Shown: piece after piece, positions 9,901-16,649 of the stretch
Numbering within the stretch: the stretch's first letter is position 1
Layout of the letters: the number at the start of each line of letters is the position of its first letter
Source: Tritrichomonas foetus
Lineage: Eukaryota; Parabasalia; Tritrichomonadida; Tritrichomonadidae
Assembly (NCBI GenBank): GCA_001839685.1
Contig: MLAK01000697.1
Location: 51,967 to 68,702, forward strand
Direction: 5' to 3'
Length of the DNA stretch: 16,736 bases
Made by a program: the position numbers and the translations under genes
Notes under the pieces: model-generated
Seen by the model: only the letters and a program-made list of their open reading frames with translations
Database searches by the model: none
What the model was told of the DNA's origin: nothing

Positions 9901-10785
9901 ATTAGTAACCGTTGGTGTTGTTGTTATTTCATAGAGGCGAATAACTTTCCCATCATGAAATTGGTAGAGCGCCATCGTCTCGTTATTAACACCAATCAAT
10001 TTACAACCGTGGGAGGCGACAGGAAACAGATATAATATTTTTTGATCTTTCAATAAATTGAAAGAAGCCTGCTCTCGGATTGTGTATAAAATCGTGCCTA
10101 ATTTGGTCACAACGATAAGATAATTCTGAGAAGCTTCGAGAAAATCAATCGAATATATTTCATTATTGTTATCACACAAAAAGTAACTTTCTTGAGAAAT
10201 CTGTGGTTCTTGAGTATGAATTCCGGCGATGAAATTCAACTGGCCTGCTTTCGAGGCAACTAAAACGTTATCCGCAAATGTTGGTTCGAATGACAAAAAA
10301 TCGATTTGAAAACCGAGGTCTATCGTTAGATCAACGGTGAACGTTACAACTTGTTCGAGAGAAATGGAGCAGCACAAAAGCTCACCTGCTGCAGTTCCAA
10401 TGAAAAATCGAGATGAAGAAATTGGCGACCATTTAATGATTGTTGCAGCTTCACGCTTCAATGTAAAGCTCACAATTTCTTTCTGTGCGCAGAAATCGTA
10501 TACAATGATCTTTTTGGACTCAGATGCAATCACCAGAACTGGAACTGCGACTTCCGGTATATTAGTTGCATCGTACCAACAAATTGCTGTTATTGTATTC
10601 GAATTTTCAAAGGGTGCCCACGAAATGAGTGAAGAGAAGCCGTTTTCTGTTTCCTGATAAATCGATAAATTTCCGTCAAGTGTATGGGCAAGAAGACCAC
10701 TCGGACTTAATGCAAGAAGTTGTTTTTGAAGTTTTTTTGTGGGGTAAGCCCATTCTGAAAAGGAAAGGCTTGTTTTCTCGCTCAT
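6928..10785 (-). CDS. WDR11-like double beta-propeller and alpha-solenoid protein with Q-rich insert
   Basis: This gene encodes 1285 residues. Residues about 1-365 are WD40-like blades (TAICWYD, KKIIVYDF, IIKWSP, FIGTAAGEL, LSFEPTF). Residues about 370-740 are disordered: basic clusters KRKKSN (about 375) and KPKRSRKN (about 398), RQRRRLSKIAKK, a K/E/Q/P tract with a poly-Q core near 525-545, and a serine/proline-rich end. Residues about 745-1050 form a second propeller (KMVEWISP, AVLWKKNSLIIGCTTG). The rest is helical, as in a TPR/clathrin-type solenoid (DDAIEILMLSGMWKDAV). The order propeller, propeller, solenoid and total length resemble WDR11, which acts with FAM91A1 in tethering vesicles at the trans-Golgi. 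The alternatives are IFT140/IFT144-type and Elp1-like proteins. The large insert is unusual for WDR11. No signal peptide is seen. It is convergent with the CARMIL-like gene. It starts at the first ATG, and I see no Inr near it. Confidence 0.5.
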   Translation of the reverse strand: MSEKTSLSFSEWAYPTKKLQKQLLALSPSGLLAHTLDGNLSIYQETENGFSSLISWAPFENSNTITAICWYDATNIPEVAVPVLVIASESKKIIVYDFCAQKEIVSFTLKREAATIIKWSPISSSRFFIGTAAGELLCCSISLEQVVTFTVDLTIDLGFQIDFLSFEPTFADNVLVASKAGQLNFIAGIHTQEPQISQESYFLCDNNNEIYSIDFLEASQNYLIVVTKLGTILYTIREQASFNLLKDQKILYLFPVASHGCKLIGVNNETMALYQFHDGKVIRLYEITTTPTVTNLPHDYQPTYICKNDKIIFVSWNWWLTTVKVHNDKLFIASRKKLLNEKPTNFCFRGGGMLICSMNGSVFATKPTPSAVQIPLKRKKSNQDDNTGTNTPGPMNKPKRSRKNSSDEAIQRVSCEVDLKMLSGEINHDMEIIAQQSIVSRQRRRLSKIAKKALPDFKEGTQLFNGQVVPAKLVNDEYLITLNGKAPILQENKKKDESEQPKEQQKEQPKQETKPQPKQEQTQAPQHPQQQQQQQPQQQQTKEQGGEGGEKPPIPKSPKKSIPKAPTSSQNDPSPQQKHVPSKQQLKQTSQAQQPKQQTDQQKTETRPPAPTQTDSNPAPASTPENENNEAVPSFDAPPPLTSSEALGPALGSGNANTSSIPSFTPMKGLPLPGRRRGPRFVNNAEGTENQETIPSFAAPLPNQFRNAHADQQLLANSRRQRALSMRTKNSGQNNDQIKMIADNAKKVFYGNRALEPIRYGNSRSIYLHFKICDCPLKMVEWISPVKILAYGTETKKGHIYNHLYIINVKTRKVNPVLGERLNIFNLPITSIVLSDNKQLAAIIMNENLVTFINLVQSVPTMIWSSTFSSKVMVSFASQNNRALLFHEAKIKFVEFDKNLQHMRVTSTHKLEKVKKVNAVLWKKNSLIIGCTTGKLFTIDFNPYQLTEIANIKNSVVSIVNHTATNMIVTDIKNNAYIISRSGAIEAMVPFPIKEIHPSSPEEFVIRPVGKGVLSVLKTYTPQTKDKNMKSLYSFESIKPHYSPVITRCMIMRPRNVWSVLFKDAVTAMTNGSPNVRDVIRLTEVFGIPHARNIINSMKYPLRKRQQLSSIRDLVSTNSELNQLTMHINMKLGDSEKARVIALQTPKDSPFHIMNIYKSILLQTTPNSVAVREAVGQLFLDDFSDDAIEILMLSGMWKDAVTKLVEIGSIKEAMSLTNIRSQNTDEMFEQLKEILQKLIETKYSGEGLILAAMNGGMSKVSAKLIDLGEQEQADLLTKVSEYKLY
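9130..9300 (-). repeat. Glutamine-rich coding repeat in the WDR11-like gene
   Basis: On the minus strand this stretch is dominated by caa/cag codons, giving QQQQQQQPQQQQ and K/E/Q-P units inside the disordered insert. The mix of caa and cag makes slippage slower than in a pure triplet run. Length variation between strains would be expected. Confidence 0.75.
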
Positions 10786-11306
10786 GCCTTTTTTCTTTCA
10801 GCGAGTTTTTCAATAAATGTGTTTTGGCTATTGATTCAATAATTGAATTATGGTTCCTTAAAAAATAGGAATCAAATATCACTTTTTCATTAAATAATTC
10901 ATTTCTTTCATTTGTATTTTCACTTTTGCATACAATTTTTCAGAATATAGATTTTGAAGAATAATTTCAATAATAGCTCTGTTATTCATTTCAATTATTC
11001 AATAAAATTGAATATGATTATGTATATTTCAGAAATCTAAGTCGTTTCATCAAAATTGTTTTTCTTTTGATTATTTTACAAAATTTACCAACAATTACTT
11101 TTTTATTGAAGAAATATAATAATAATTTTGGAATTTTTTACAATGAAATAGAAAGCATTCGAAAATATTCCTTAGATAATTATGAATTGACATTCAATGA
11201 AAAAGTTATCCTATTGTCAAATTTGTTATGAAAAAATTATAATTGAATTTATTCAAAATCATTATCAATTGGTTAAATATTTTTGATAAGCGGCAAATCT
11301 GATTGA

Positions 11307-11524
11307 GTCAAATTCATAGGTCAAACAGTTCTTCATTCGTCAATCTTTCGGGGTCAGTATATTATAGTAGAACGAGTATCTAAAATTCATCTGGACGCAA
11401 TTTTCGAGGTTGCAAGTAATGCATGTAAACGTTTCGTTGCTAATCATCAAAAATATGGACAAATTGTTAAACTGAAAATGAAGCAATTATTCGTGCAACA
11501 ATGGAGATCGCTAAAGCTGATTAG
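11307..11524 (+). pseudogene. Possible decayed coding fragment with a frameshift
   Basis: From just after an in-frame TGA (11304-11306) a frame without ATG reads a balanced, coding-like peptide including HSSIFRGQYIIVERVSKIHL and FEVASNACKRFVANHQKYGQ. Near 11474-11480 the coding character appears to move to a different frame, which reads NEAIIRATMEIAKAD and stops at TAG (11522-11524). The first frame also stays open to about 11561. GC is visibly higher than in the flanks. I do not recognise the family. No ATG and an apparent frameshift argue for a relic gene or gene fragment. Chance in AT-rich DNA remains possible. Confidence 0.3.
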
Positions 11525-11631
11525 GAACTATGAATTTACAAATAACACATGCATCAAATGATTCATATTGAAAATGAGAAAAAAGCACTCAAAAAGTTAA
11601 ATAAACAACATTGACTTTAATTATTTTCATA

Positions 11632-11733
11632 TTAGAATAAATCACGCAATCGCTTCACTTCATTTTTGGCTCTAAATTCGAGAAAAGTGGGCGATGTAAG
11701 GTTCAACGCATCTGGATCTTTAATCAACCACTT
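11632..11733 (-). pseudogene. Possible decayed C-terminal coding fragment
   Basis: On the minus strand, 33 codons between two TAA stops give a peptide of coding character that includes KDPDALNLTSPTFLEFR and NEVKRLRDLF, ending at the stop. GC is higher than in the surrounding spacer. There is no ATG. It points toward the plus-strand fragment at 11307-11524, so the two are not one simple gene. The family is unrecognised. It is either a relic of a gene's 3' end or chance. Confidence 0.25.
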
Positions 11734-12496
11734 TTATATAATGAATTTTTTTATCAGTTACACGTGACTAATGAGTATTCACATATCAGAAGTCGTTAGT
11801 TAATGGGTTTCATAGAAAAAGTTTGTATGATGTAAAATATTTTGAACTTTCTTCATCTTTTTATCGTTCTTTTTTCCCTATCAAATTTAAAATAGGGTTT
11901 TCTAACGAATAATCCGACATTGTGTTATCATACTCATACCATATGTTCAGTCAAACAAGAAAATTAGAAAAACAGTCGTTGGACTAACAATGAATGACAC
12001 AAAAATCAAAAATAGTTATCACTAATTCTTTTATTTATTGTTTTGTTAATTCAGAAGTTGATATTATATCGAGAAAAATTTGTGTGCTCAAACCATTTTT
12101 CAAGGGTAATTCTAGTATAACGTTTATAAAATGATATTTCTCAAACTTATTTAAAAAATTGCTTCTACGAATAATCACAAATAAAATAATTTGAAATTCA
12201 TAGCCTATTATTTGATTAAAACGGGTATAAACTGGAATTCATAGCTGTAGGTATTTTATTTGTTAACAGATAAAATGAAAAGATATATCCATTAAACAGC
12301 TTGTATTCCTTAAAGTGAAGTGCTTATGGCCAATTATAATTGCCACTTTTATTCATAATTATATATTCAATAGTTTATATGTTTTTGCGAATAATTCCAA
12401 TTCATTTTCAAGTGATTGAAAAGCATGTGACTTTTGAGATAATTTCATCAACCTTTTCTATACTTTACATAATATATTTTCAAAAATTTCACACAT

Positions 12497-12501
12497 TCAT
12501 T
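12497..12501 (+). promoter_or_regulatory. Inr-like element of the EF-hand gene
   Basis: TCATT (within ATTCATTTC) matches the trichomonad initiator TCAYW. Its A would give a leader of about 22 nt before the ATG at 12521, which is typical of trichomonad genes. This supports the chosen start. Confidence 0.45.
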
Positions 12502-12520
12502 TCAAGCTTGCGTTTGCTTT

Positions 12521-13630
12521 ATGGGATCGGATGTGTCGACAATTGTGCCCCAAACTATCAAGACGACAGTTGAACACCTCAGAGACCTTGATAAAATGTT
12601 TCGAGAGAGTGACAAAAACAACGATAATATTTTAAGCCAGATCGAATTTATGGGATTCATTTGCAAATCGATTCCAGAACTAATTGAATTTTCGGGTGTT
12701 GTTTTTGCTGTTTTTTCGGGCGATGGAAAAACGATCAGTTATCAAGAATTCGTCGATTTTTACGAATCATTGAATTTTCTTGGAAAAGACGAACATAATC
12801 CATCCTCGCTCACAATGCGAACATTTAATTATCTCGATAAAGACAATAACGGCTATTTAAACGTCAAAGAGGTGAAAAAGTTGGGCCAACTCATATATGG
12901 GCTGAAACCAAATATGCCAAAATTCAGGAATAAAGATGCCAGAAAATTAATCAACGATCAAAATCCGAATAATCCGAAGAAGGGCCTTTCAATTTCTGAG
13001 TTTGTGAAATTATTTGATCAAATTCATCCAATCGTTCCAATTCCAGTGACGACTAAGAAAACGCTAGCAATTCCGAAATTCAACCAGGGCGTCAAACAAA
13101 GGCGAGCTCAGAATGCCCTACTGATTCGGAGACCGAAGATTATTCGGGAATCGAGGCGAATTGATGTATCGTTTGTTTTTAAGCATGCTGATCGAGTGAA
13201 TAAGCAGAAGCTGGAAATCGAGTTTTCTGATTCGGATAGCCAAAGTCGAGGTGCTTTAAATTTTAATGATGTAGAAACAGCTATTCAAAAATTCTGTATC
13301 CTCCCAAAAAGTTTCGCATCTCTTGCTATTTCTTTATTTGGTCAGGGTGGCTTTATGAATCTCGACGGTTACCTCGCACTGAACTACGCTGTCGGAATAA
13401 ACAGACACGATAAAGAATCATTCGCAAGAAAAGTATTCGACTTAATTGATGAGGAGGGGAGAGGCTATTGGACAATAAAAGAATGTCTCAGCTTTGGAAG
13501 AGAAATTTACCTCGATCAAGTGGGCAACTCAGTTGATGCATGGAAAGCACGAATTGAAGAGTGTCAGCTCGTGTTTGGAACACCAGGACTCGCGTTTGAA
13601 TACTTCTGTGATGTGATGTTCTTGCTGTAG
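12521..13630 (+). CDS. EF-hand calcium-binding protein, probably N-myristoylated
   Basis: This gene encodes 369 residues from the ATG that follows an Inr-like TCATT. The N-terminus MGSDVS fits the N-myristoylation pattern (Gly2, Ser6), as in calcineurin B- and recoverin-type proteins. Two canonical EF-hand loops are visible: residues 31-42 (DKNNDNILSQIE) and 106-117 (DKDNNGYLNVKE). Degenerate loops lie near 66-76 and 145-160. After a basic linker (about 175-215, rich in K/R) a second set follows: a degenerate loop near 236-248, another near 275-285, and a near-canonical loop at 310-321 (DEEGRGYWTIKE) with Arg at position 5. The layout suggests two calcineurin-B-like halves joined by a basic linker. 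Calcium-dependent membrane association or partner regulation is inferred; the partner is unknown. The gene is convergent with the bromodomain gene. Confidence 0.75.
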   Translation: MGSDVSTIVPQTIKTTVEHLRDLDKMFRESDKNNDNILSQIEFMGFICKSIPELIEFSGVVFAVFSGDGKTISYQEFVDFYESLNFLGKDEHNPSSLTMRTFNYLDKDNNGYLNVKEVKKLGQLIYGLKPNMPKFRNKDARKLINDQNPNNPKKGLSISEFVKLFDQIHPIVPIPVTTKKTLAIPKFNQGVKQRRAQNALLIRRPKIIRESRRIDVSFVFKHADRVNKQKLEIEFSDSDSQSRGALNFNDVETAIQKFCILPKSFASLAISLFGQGGFMNLDGYLALNYAVGINRHDKESFARKVFDLIDEEGRGYWTIKECLSFGREIYLDQVGNSVDAWKARIEECQLVFGTPGLAFEYFCDVMFLL

Positions 13631-13671
13631 TTGACAAATGACAGAATTCAAAATGTATGTTTGTTTATTAG

Positions 13672-13675
13672 TAAA
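13672..13675 (+). terminator. TAAA poly(A)-signal-like tetramer
   Basis: TAAA lies about 40 nt after the TAG stop of the EF-hand gene. Such tetramers are common by chance in AT-rich DNA, so this is weak. Confidence 0.2.
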
Positions 13676-13856
13676 TAGAAATTTGTATTACATTATTTTC
13701 TTTTGATTTTGAAAGAAGAATAGATGAAGTCACATGAGTATTATTCGTGAATGAATTAATTTCGATACAAACAGAAAAACTTTGGAATCTCTTATCTTGC
13801 GAATTTTAGCAGCTAGAGGAAAAGAGTTCAATAAACCACAAATCGTGAACAACAAC

Positions 13857-13983
13857 AAAATCAAAGAAATCAAAAACAAAATCAAAGAAATCAAAAACAA
13901 AATCAAAGAAATCAAAAACAAAATCAAAGAAATCAAAAACAAAATCAAAGAAATCAAAAGCAAACAAAGAAATCAAAAGAAAT
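13857..13983. repeat. 21-bp tandem repeat (minisatellite), about 6 copies
   Basis: Five full units start at 13857, 13878, 13899, 13920 and 13941. Each is made of AAAATCAAAG followed by AAATCAAAAAC. The first four are identical, the fifth has one A-to-G change, and a degenerate sixth copy follows to about 13983. The plus strand is purine-rich with no T except in ATC. The period is a multiple of three and would read as a KNKIKEI heptad, but no ATG opens that frame (it starts at TTG), so I treat it as non-coding. Confidence 0.9.
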
Positions 13984-14028
13984 AGAAAGACATACAGGGT
14001 CTGTTTAATAACTACAATATATAATGGA

Positions 14029-14856
14029 TTACAAATCTTCAAACGGTTCTTCTTCATTTTCGGTTGTTTCCTGTGTTTTCGCATCGGTGGGGTTGTCTTC
14101 TGCTTTTTCCACTTCATCTCCCTTCTCACCATCTTCCTGTGACTGCCCAGTTGGCGACTGGGGACGCATGGCTTCCGGCGGGGTTGACAGTGGTCTCCCA
14201 ACGAACGACTGTGACCTCTGCGGCGATCGAAGTGAAATGGTTGAGTTTGGCGCGGTTGTTGCAGAGTTTGATTTTGATTTTGATTGCTGATTTGAAGCTG
14301 AATTTGATTTTGAAGCGTCTTTGTTTTGCTGTTTTGGAATTTTTATCGATAATTTGGTATCGTGTGATGTTATCTGCGTTTCTGGTGGAGGCGGAAGGGT
14401 TGTCTGTTGTAAAGCTGTAAATAGCGAAGCGGTTGATCGATTTCCGGCGATTGACGAAGGCGGATTTCGTGCAAGATCGAACATTTTTTTCGTTGATTTT
14501 CGTAACATTTCCATCCATTCTTCGTCTTTGTTTCGAGGCATGGATTCGAATTTCTTCTTGAACCAAATTTCCATTTCTTGCGCAATGACGTAAATTAGTG
14601 TGCCTTCATTATTGTAAAGCATGGCGTTTGTCCAGACTTGATTCACGTCGGCTACCCATAAGTCGATCGATCTGTAGTCGTTGCTGTTAAGTTTTTTTCG
14701 AATTGTGGTGAGATCCATTGGCCTTTTGACGATCTGAAAATAATCGGGGGCACCGTCGCGTACTGGATCAACTTTTTCTTTAAATGGCTTACATAAATCC
14801 ATTCTGTGCATTTTGTTAGTGAGCTCTAAGCATTTTTTCTTTTCGAACTCATTCAT
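14029..14856 (-). CDS. Small bromodomain protein
   Basis: This gene encodes 275 residues. A single N-terminal bromodomain spans about 1-105. The PF at 24-25 stands where the WPF shelf would be, but without the Trp. The ZA loop carries YFQIVKRPMDLTTI (39-52), a hallmark of BET/GCN5-type bromodomains. Asn82 in LYNN is the expected acetyl-lysine-contacting Asn, and Ile88 sits at the gatekeeper position. From about 110 the protein is low-complexity: a serine- and glutamine-rich, basic stretch, SP/TP sites (RSPQRS, STPPE, QSP), then an acidic end (EEEPFEDL). It should read acetylated histones in the nucleus. No second bromodomain or extra catalytic domain is present, so it acts as an adaptor if functional. 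It starts at an ATG only 6 nt from an Inr-like TCACA. Confidence 0.85.
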   Translation of the reverse strand: MNEFEKKKCLELTNKMHRMDLCKPFKEKVDPVRDGAPDYFQIVKRPMDLTTIRKKLNSNDYRSIDLWVADVNQVWTNAMLYNNEGTLIYVIAQEMEIWFKKKFESMPRNKDEEWMEMLRKSTKKMFDLARNPPSSIAGNRSTASLFTALQQTTLPPPPETQITSHDTKLSIKIPKQQNKDASKSNSASNQQSKSKSNSATTAPNSTISLRSPQRSQSFVGRPLSTPPEAMRPQSPTGQSQEDGEKGDEVEKAEDNPTDAKTQETTENEEEPFEDL

Positions 14857-14859
14857 GAA

Positions 14860-14864
14860 TGTGA
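14860..14864 (-). promoter_or_regulatory. Inr-like element of the bromodomain gene
   Basis: On the minus strand TCACA matches TCAYW. Its A would leave a leader of about 6 nt before ATG, short but within the trichomonad range. It lies directly downstream of the AGGTCA motif. Confidence 0.4.
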
Positions 14865-14867
14865 ATT

Positions 14868-14873
14868 TGACCT
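14868..14873 (-). promoter_or_regulatory. AGGTCA motif upstream of the bromodomain gene
   Basis: AGGTCAAAT begins 17 nt before the ATG. It is identical over nine bases to the motif before the Rxt3-like gene at nearly the same spacing. Confidence 0.35.
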
Positions 14874-15190
14874 TTTGGTTAGAAAATTAACCTAATCAAA
14901 AAATCGGTTGGGATCCAAATTTGGGAAGTGAAATCAGATAGAATCATACAATCAAAAAGTTTGTTTCCTGATTTCTACTAAGAACAATCGTATTATTTTG
15001 CTTAGCTTTAGCAAAATTGTATTTTCATTATTGGAGATAAATACTATAATAGATTTTTTCGCAAATATTTTCTACAGATTTTTAGAAATTTGCCTTTCAT
15101 ACTTTTGCACTTTTGAATTGGCGTTTAATATTTTGTATGATACGATAAATAAACTTTTCTTAATGAATCTGAATGGCGTAGAATTTTCAC

Positions 15191-15210
15191 CTGCGCGTTT
15201 TCCTCCCTCG
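15191..15210 (+). repeat. Solo copy of the palindrome arm
   Basis: The sequence CTGCGCGTTTTCCTCCCTCG matches 16109-16128 at 18 of 20 positions, differing at an internal T/A and at the last base. No inverted partner lies nearby, so this is a half element. Confidence 0.7.
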
Positions 15211-15240
15211 AAAATTGAGAGAAAATATGAGCAGAAATAA

Positions 15241-15300
15241 ACGGTTCTTAAACGGTCATATTTTTTGCTTGATGTTTCGGACGCGGAACTCCTAAACACC
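15241..15300 (+). repeat. Diverged direct repeat, copy 1
   Basis: An ungapped alignment with 15364-15423 (offset 123) matches at 40 of 60 positions, with a perfect 14-base core GGACGCGGAACTCC. In one plus-strand frame it reads LKRSYFLLDVSDAELLN, against LKQSYLQFVILDAELQN in copy 2. It begins directly after an in-frame TAA. Confidence 0.7.
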
Positions 15301-15510
15301 TCGCAAAAAATATACAGTGCTCCTTATGATTTTGGACTTAGTTGTGTTTGTGAATCCTTGTGACCAAGTCTCAAGCAATCTTACCTTCAATTTGTTATTT
15401 TGGACGCGGAACTCCAAAACAGCAGATAGGGAAGTAGCAAAAGGCTTGCCATGAGCTCGCAGATTTAGACGAAGCCAGATCAGAATCCGCGGTAAAACGG
15501 AATATGACAT
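15292..15510 (-). other. Doubtful small ORF, 72 codons
   Basis: An ATG-initiated minus-strand frame of 72 residues (begins MSYSVLPRILIWLRL, ends YFLRGV) lies in the GC-richer island. It covers copy 2 of the direct repeat antisense to the frame with synonymous differences. I recognise no domain and see no Inr near its ATG. It is more likely a shadow of degraded plus-strand sequence than a gene. Confidence 0.15.
15364..15423 (+). repeat. Diverged direct repeat, copy 2
   Basis: This is the second copy, in the same reading phase as copy 1 and directly after an in-frame TGA. Four codon differences from copy 1 are synonymous (CTT/CTC, AAA/AAG, TCA/TCT, TAT/TAC). This hints that the ancestral sequence was coding. 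Confidence 0.7.
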
Positions 15511-16110
15511 TGAAATTCCTCATTTCTCCTTGGAAAATCACTGAAGCTAAACCAAAAAATCAATAGTGATTGACAGTCAAACCAGAAAATATTGACAAGG
15601 TGTCTCCTTTCTGTACATTTAATCATCTTAATGATGCGTTCCTCGGAAAGCTCCCTGTGAGCAATTAGTATTCGCAAATTGCTTCAATCTTTCTAACAGG
15701 AAGAAATACCGCGACTAATTTAACCTTCAAAATATTACACATTAACGAGAAATGTGTTTCCAAGAGCTCAGCGACAAAAACAATAAAAAAAATCGTGACT
15801 TGTTAAAGATTCTTAGCTAAAAAACTCATGACTTACAAATAATTTTGATTTTGCATTTTTTTTATATTTTGACTTTTTTTCCTTTTTTATTCATTTTCAA
15901 TTTTATTAAAACAACCTGTCTATTTATATTGAGTGATTCTTGATTCCAAGAAAAATGATGAAATAATAATGATCTTTTTTAGTATACAATAATTTTTCAT
16001 TTTTTCAATATATTATCATGTATATTCTCTATTTAATTTAAATATGTTATTCAATTGTCGAAATGATCCTAGCATAACAAGATAAAAATGTTTTAAAAAT
16101 TGGACCATCT

Positions 16111-16192
16111 GCGCGATTTCCTCCCTCCCTTTATTAAAATGTTCGTATTTCTTGTATCGTACTTTTTCTTAGAGGGAGGGAGGAAATCGCGC
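16111..16192. repeat. Palindrome with perfect 20-bp arms
   Basis: The arms GCGCGATTTCCTCCCTCCCT (16111-16130) and its exact reverse complement (16173-16192) enclose 42 bases. Pairing continues imperfectly inward to about 16145/16158, with further weak symmetry outside the arms. The arms are far more GC-rich than the flanks. It could be a foldback/MITE-like element or a structured RNA. No target-site duplication is obvious. Confidence 0.85.
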
Positions 16193-16649
16193 TGGTGCTT
16201 CCATTTGTTCATATCTTTTGGTGTATTAAATTCTAGAGAAAAAAAAATTGTATATTTTCTTATTAGTATCTGTAGTATATAATTCATATATAGGAATAAA
16301 AAATAAACATGTGAAATATGTAATTCGGAAAATTTTCATCACCTATAGGAATAGAATGAAATATATGTGTTTCCAAATGCACCAATAAGAATTTGTATTG
16401 TAATACTTGAGGTAAAATAATTTACTGAGAGTGGGAAAGTTTTTCAAATCTGATGCAAAAATATAAGAAGAAGATGTCCCAACAAAGAATGTAACGGCAC
16501 AAACACAAAAATAAATTTTGAAACAAATGAATACCGCATAGAATTATCAAGCAGCCTAAATAATGATGTAGTAGATGATATCAGAAAAAAATTTTGTATT
16601 TAGAAAAATGAATAAATAACTTGATTAACAAATATATAATTTAATCAAA

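Larger units (their letters stand above)
10786..12520. other. Long divergent intergenic region with coding remnants
   Basis: This is 1735 bp between the divergent WDR11-like and EF-hand genes. It should hold both promoters. Most of it is very AT-rich with no coding character. Two islands of visibly higher GC, at 11307-11524 and 11632-11733, read as fragments of protein-coding sequence on opposite strands and are listed separately. I found no RNA gene. Confidence 0.65.
13631..14028. other. Convergent intergenic region with minisatellite
   Basis: This is 398 bp between the 3' ends of the EF-hand and bromodomain genes. Its main content is the 21-bp tandem repeat at 13857-13983. No ATG-initiated gene or RNA gene was recognised. 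Confidence 0.7.

Noticed and set aside
10283..10296. GGTTCGAATGA, resembling a tRNA B box
   Set aside because: It lies in coding sequence, lacks the final CC, and has no A box or cloverleaf pairing around it.
12340..12573. 77-codon frame overlapping the EF-hand start
   Set aside because: It has no ATG at its start, is rich in I, F and Y from AT-rich DNA, and conflicts with the well-supported EF-hand gene.
13655..13661. GTATGT, the trichomonad 5' splice-site consensus
   Set aside because: No ACTAACACACAG-type branch/3' site was seen on either strand, all five genes are open without introns, and GTATGT occurs by chance elsewhere.
13782..13985. 67-codon plus-strand frame encoding a lysine-rich heptad repeat
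   Set aside because: It opens with TTG, not ATG, and consists largely of the 21-bp minisatellite, so the open frame is a by-product of a stop-free unit of period 21.
16093..16287. Two overlapping frames on opposite strands, both containing an RDFLPP..GGRKSR pattern
   Set aside because: The shared peptide pattern is produced by the palindrome being read from both strands. There is no independent sign of a gene.
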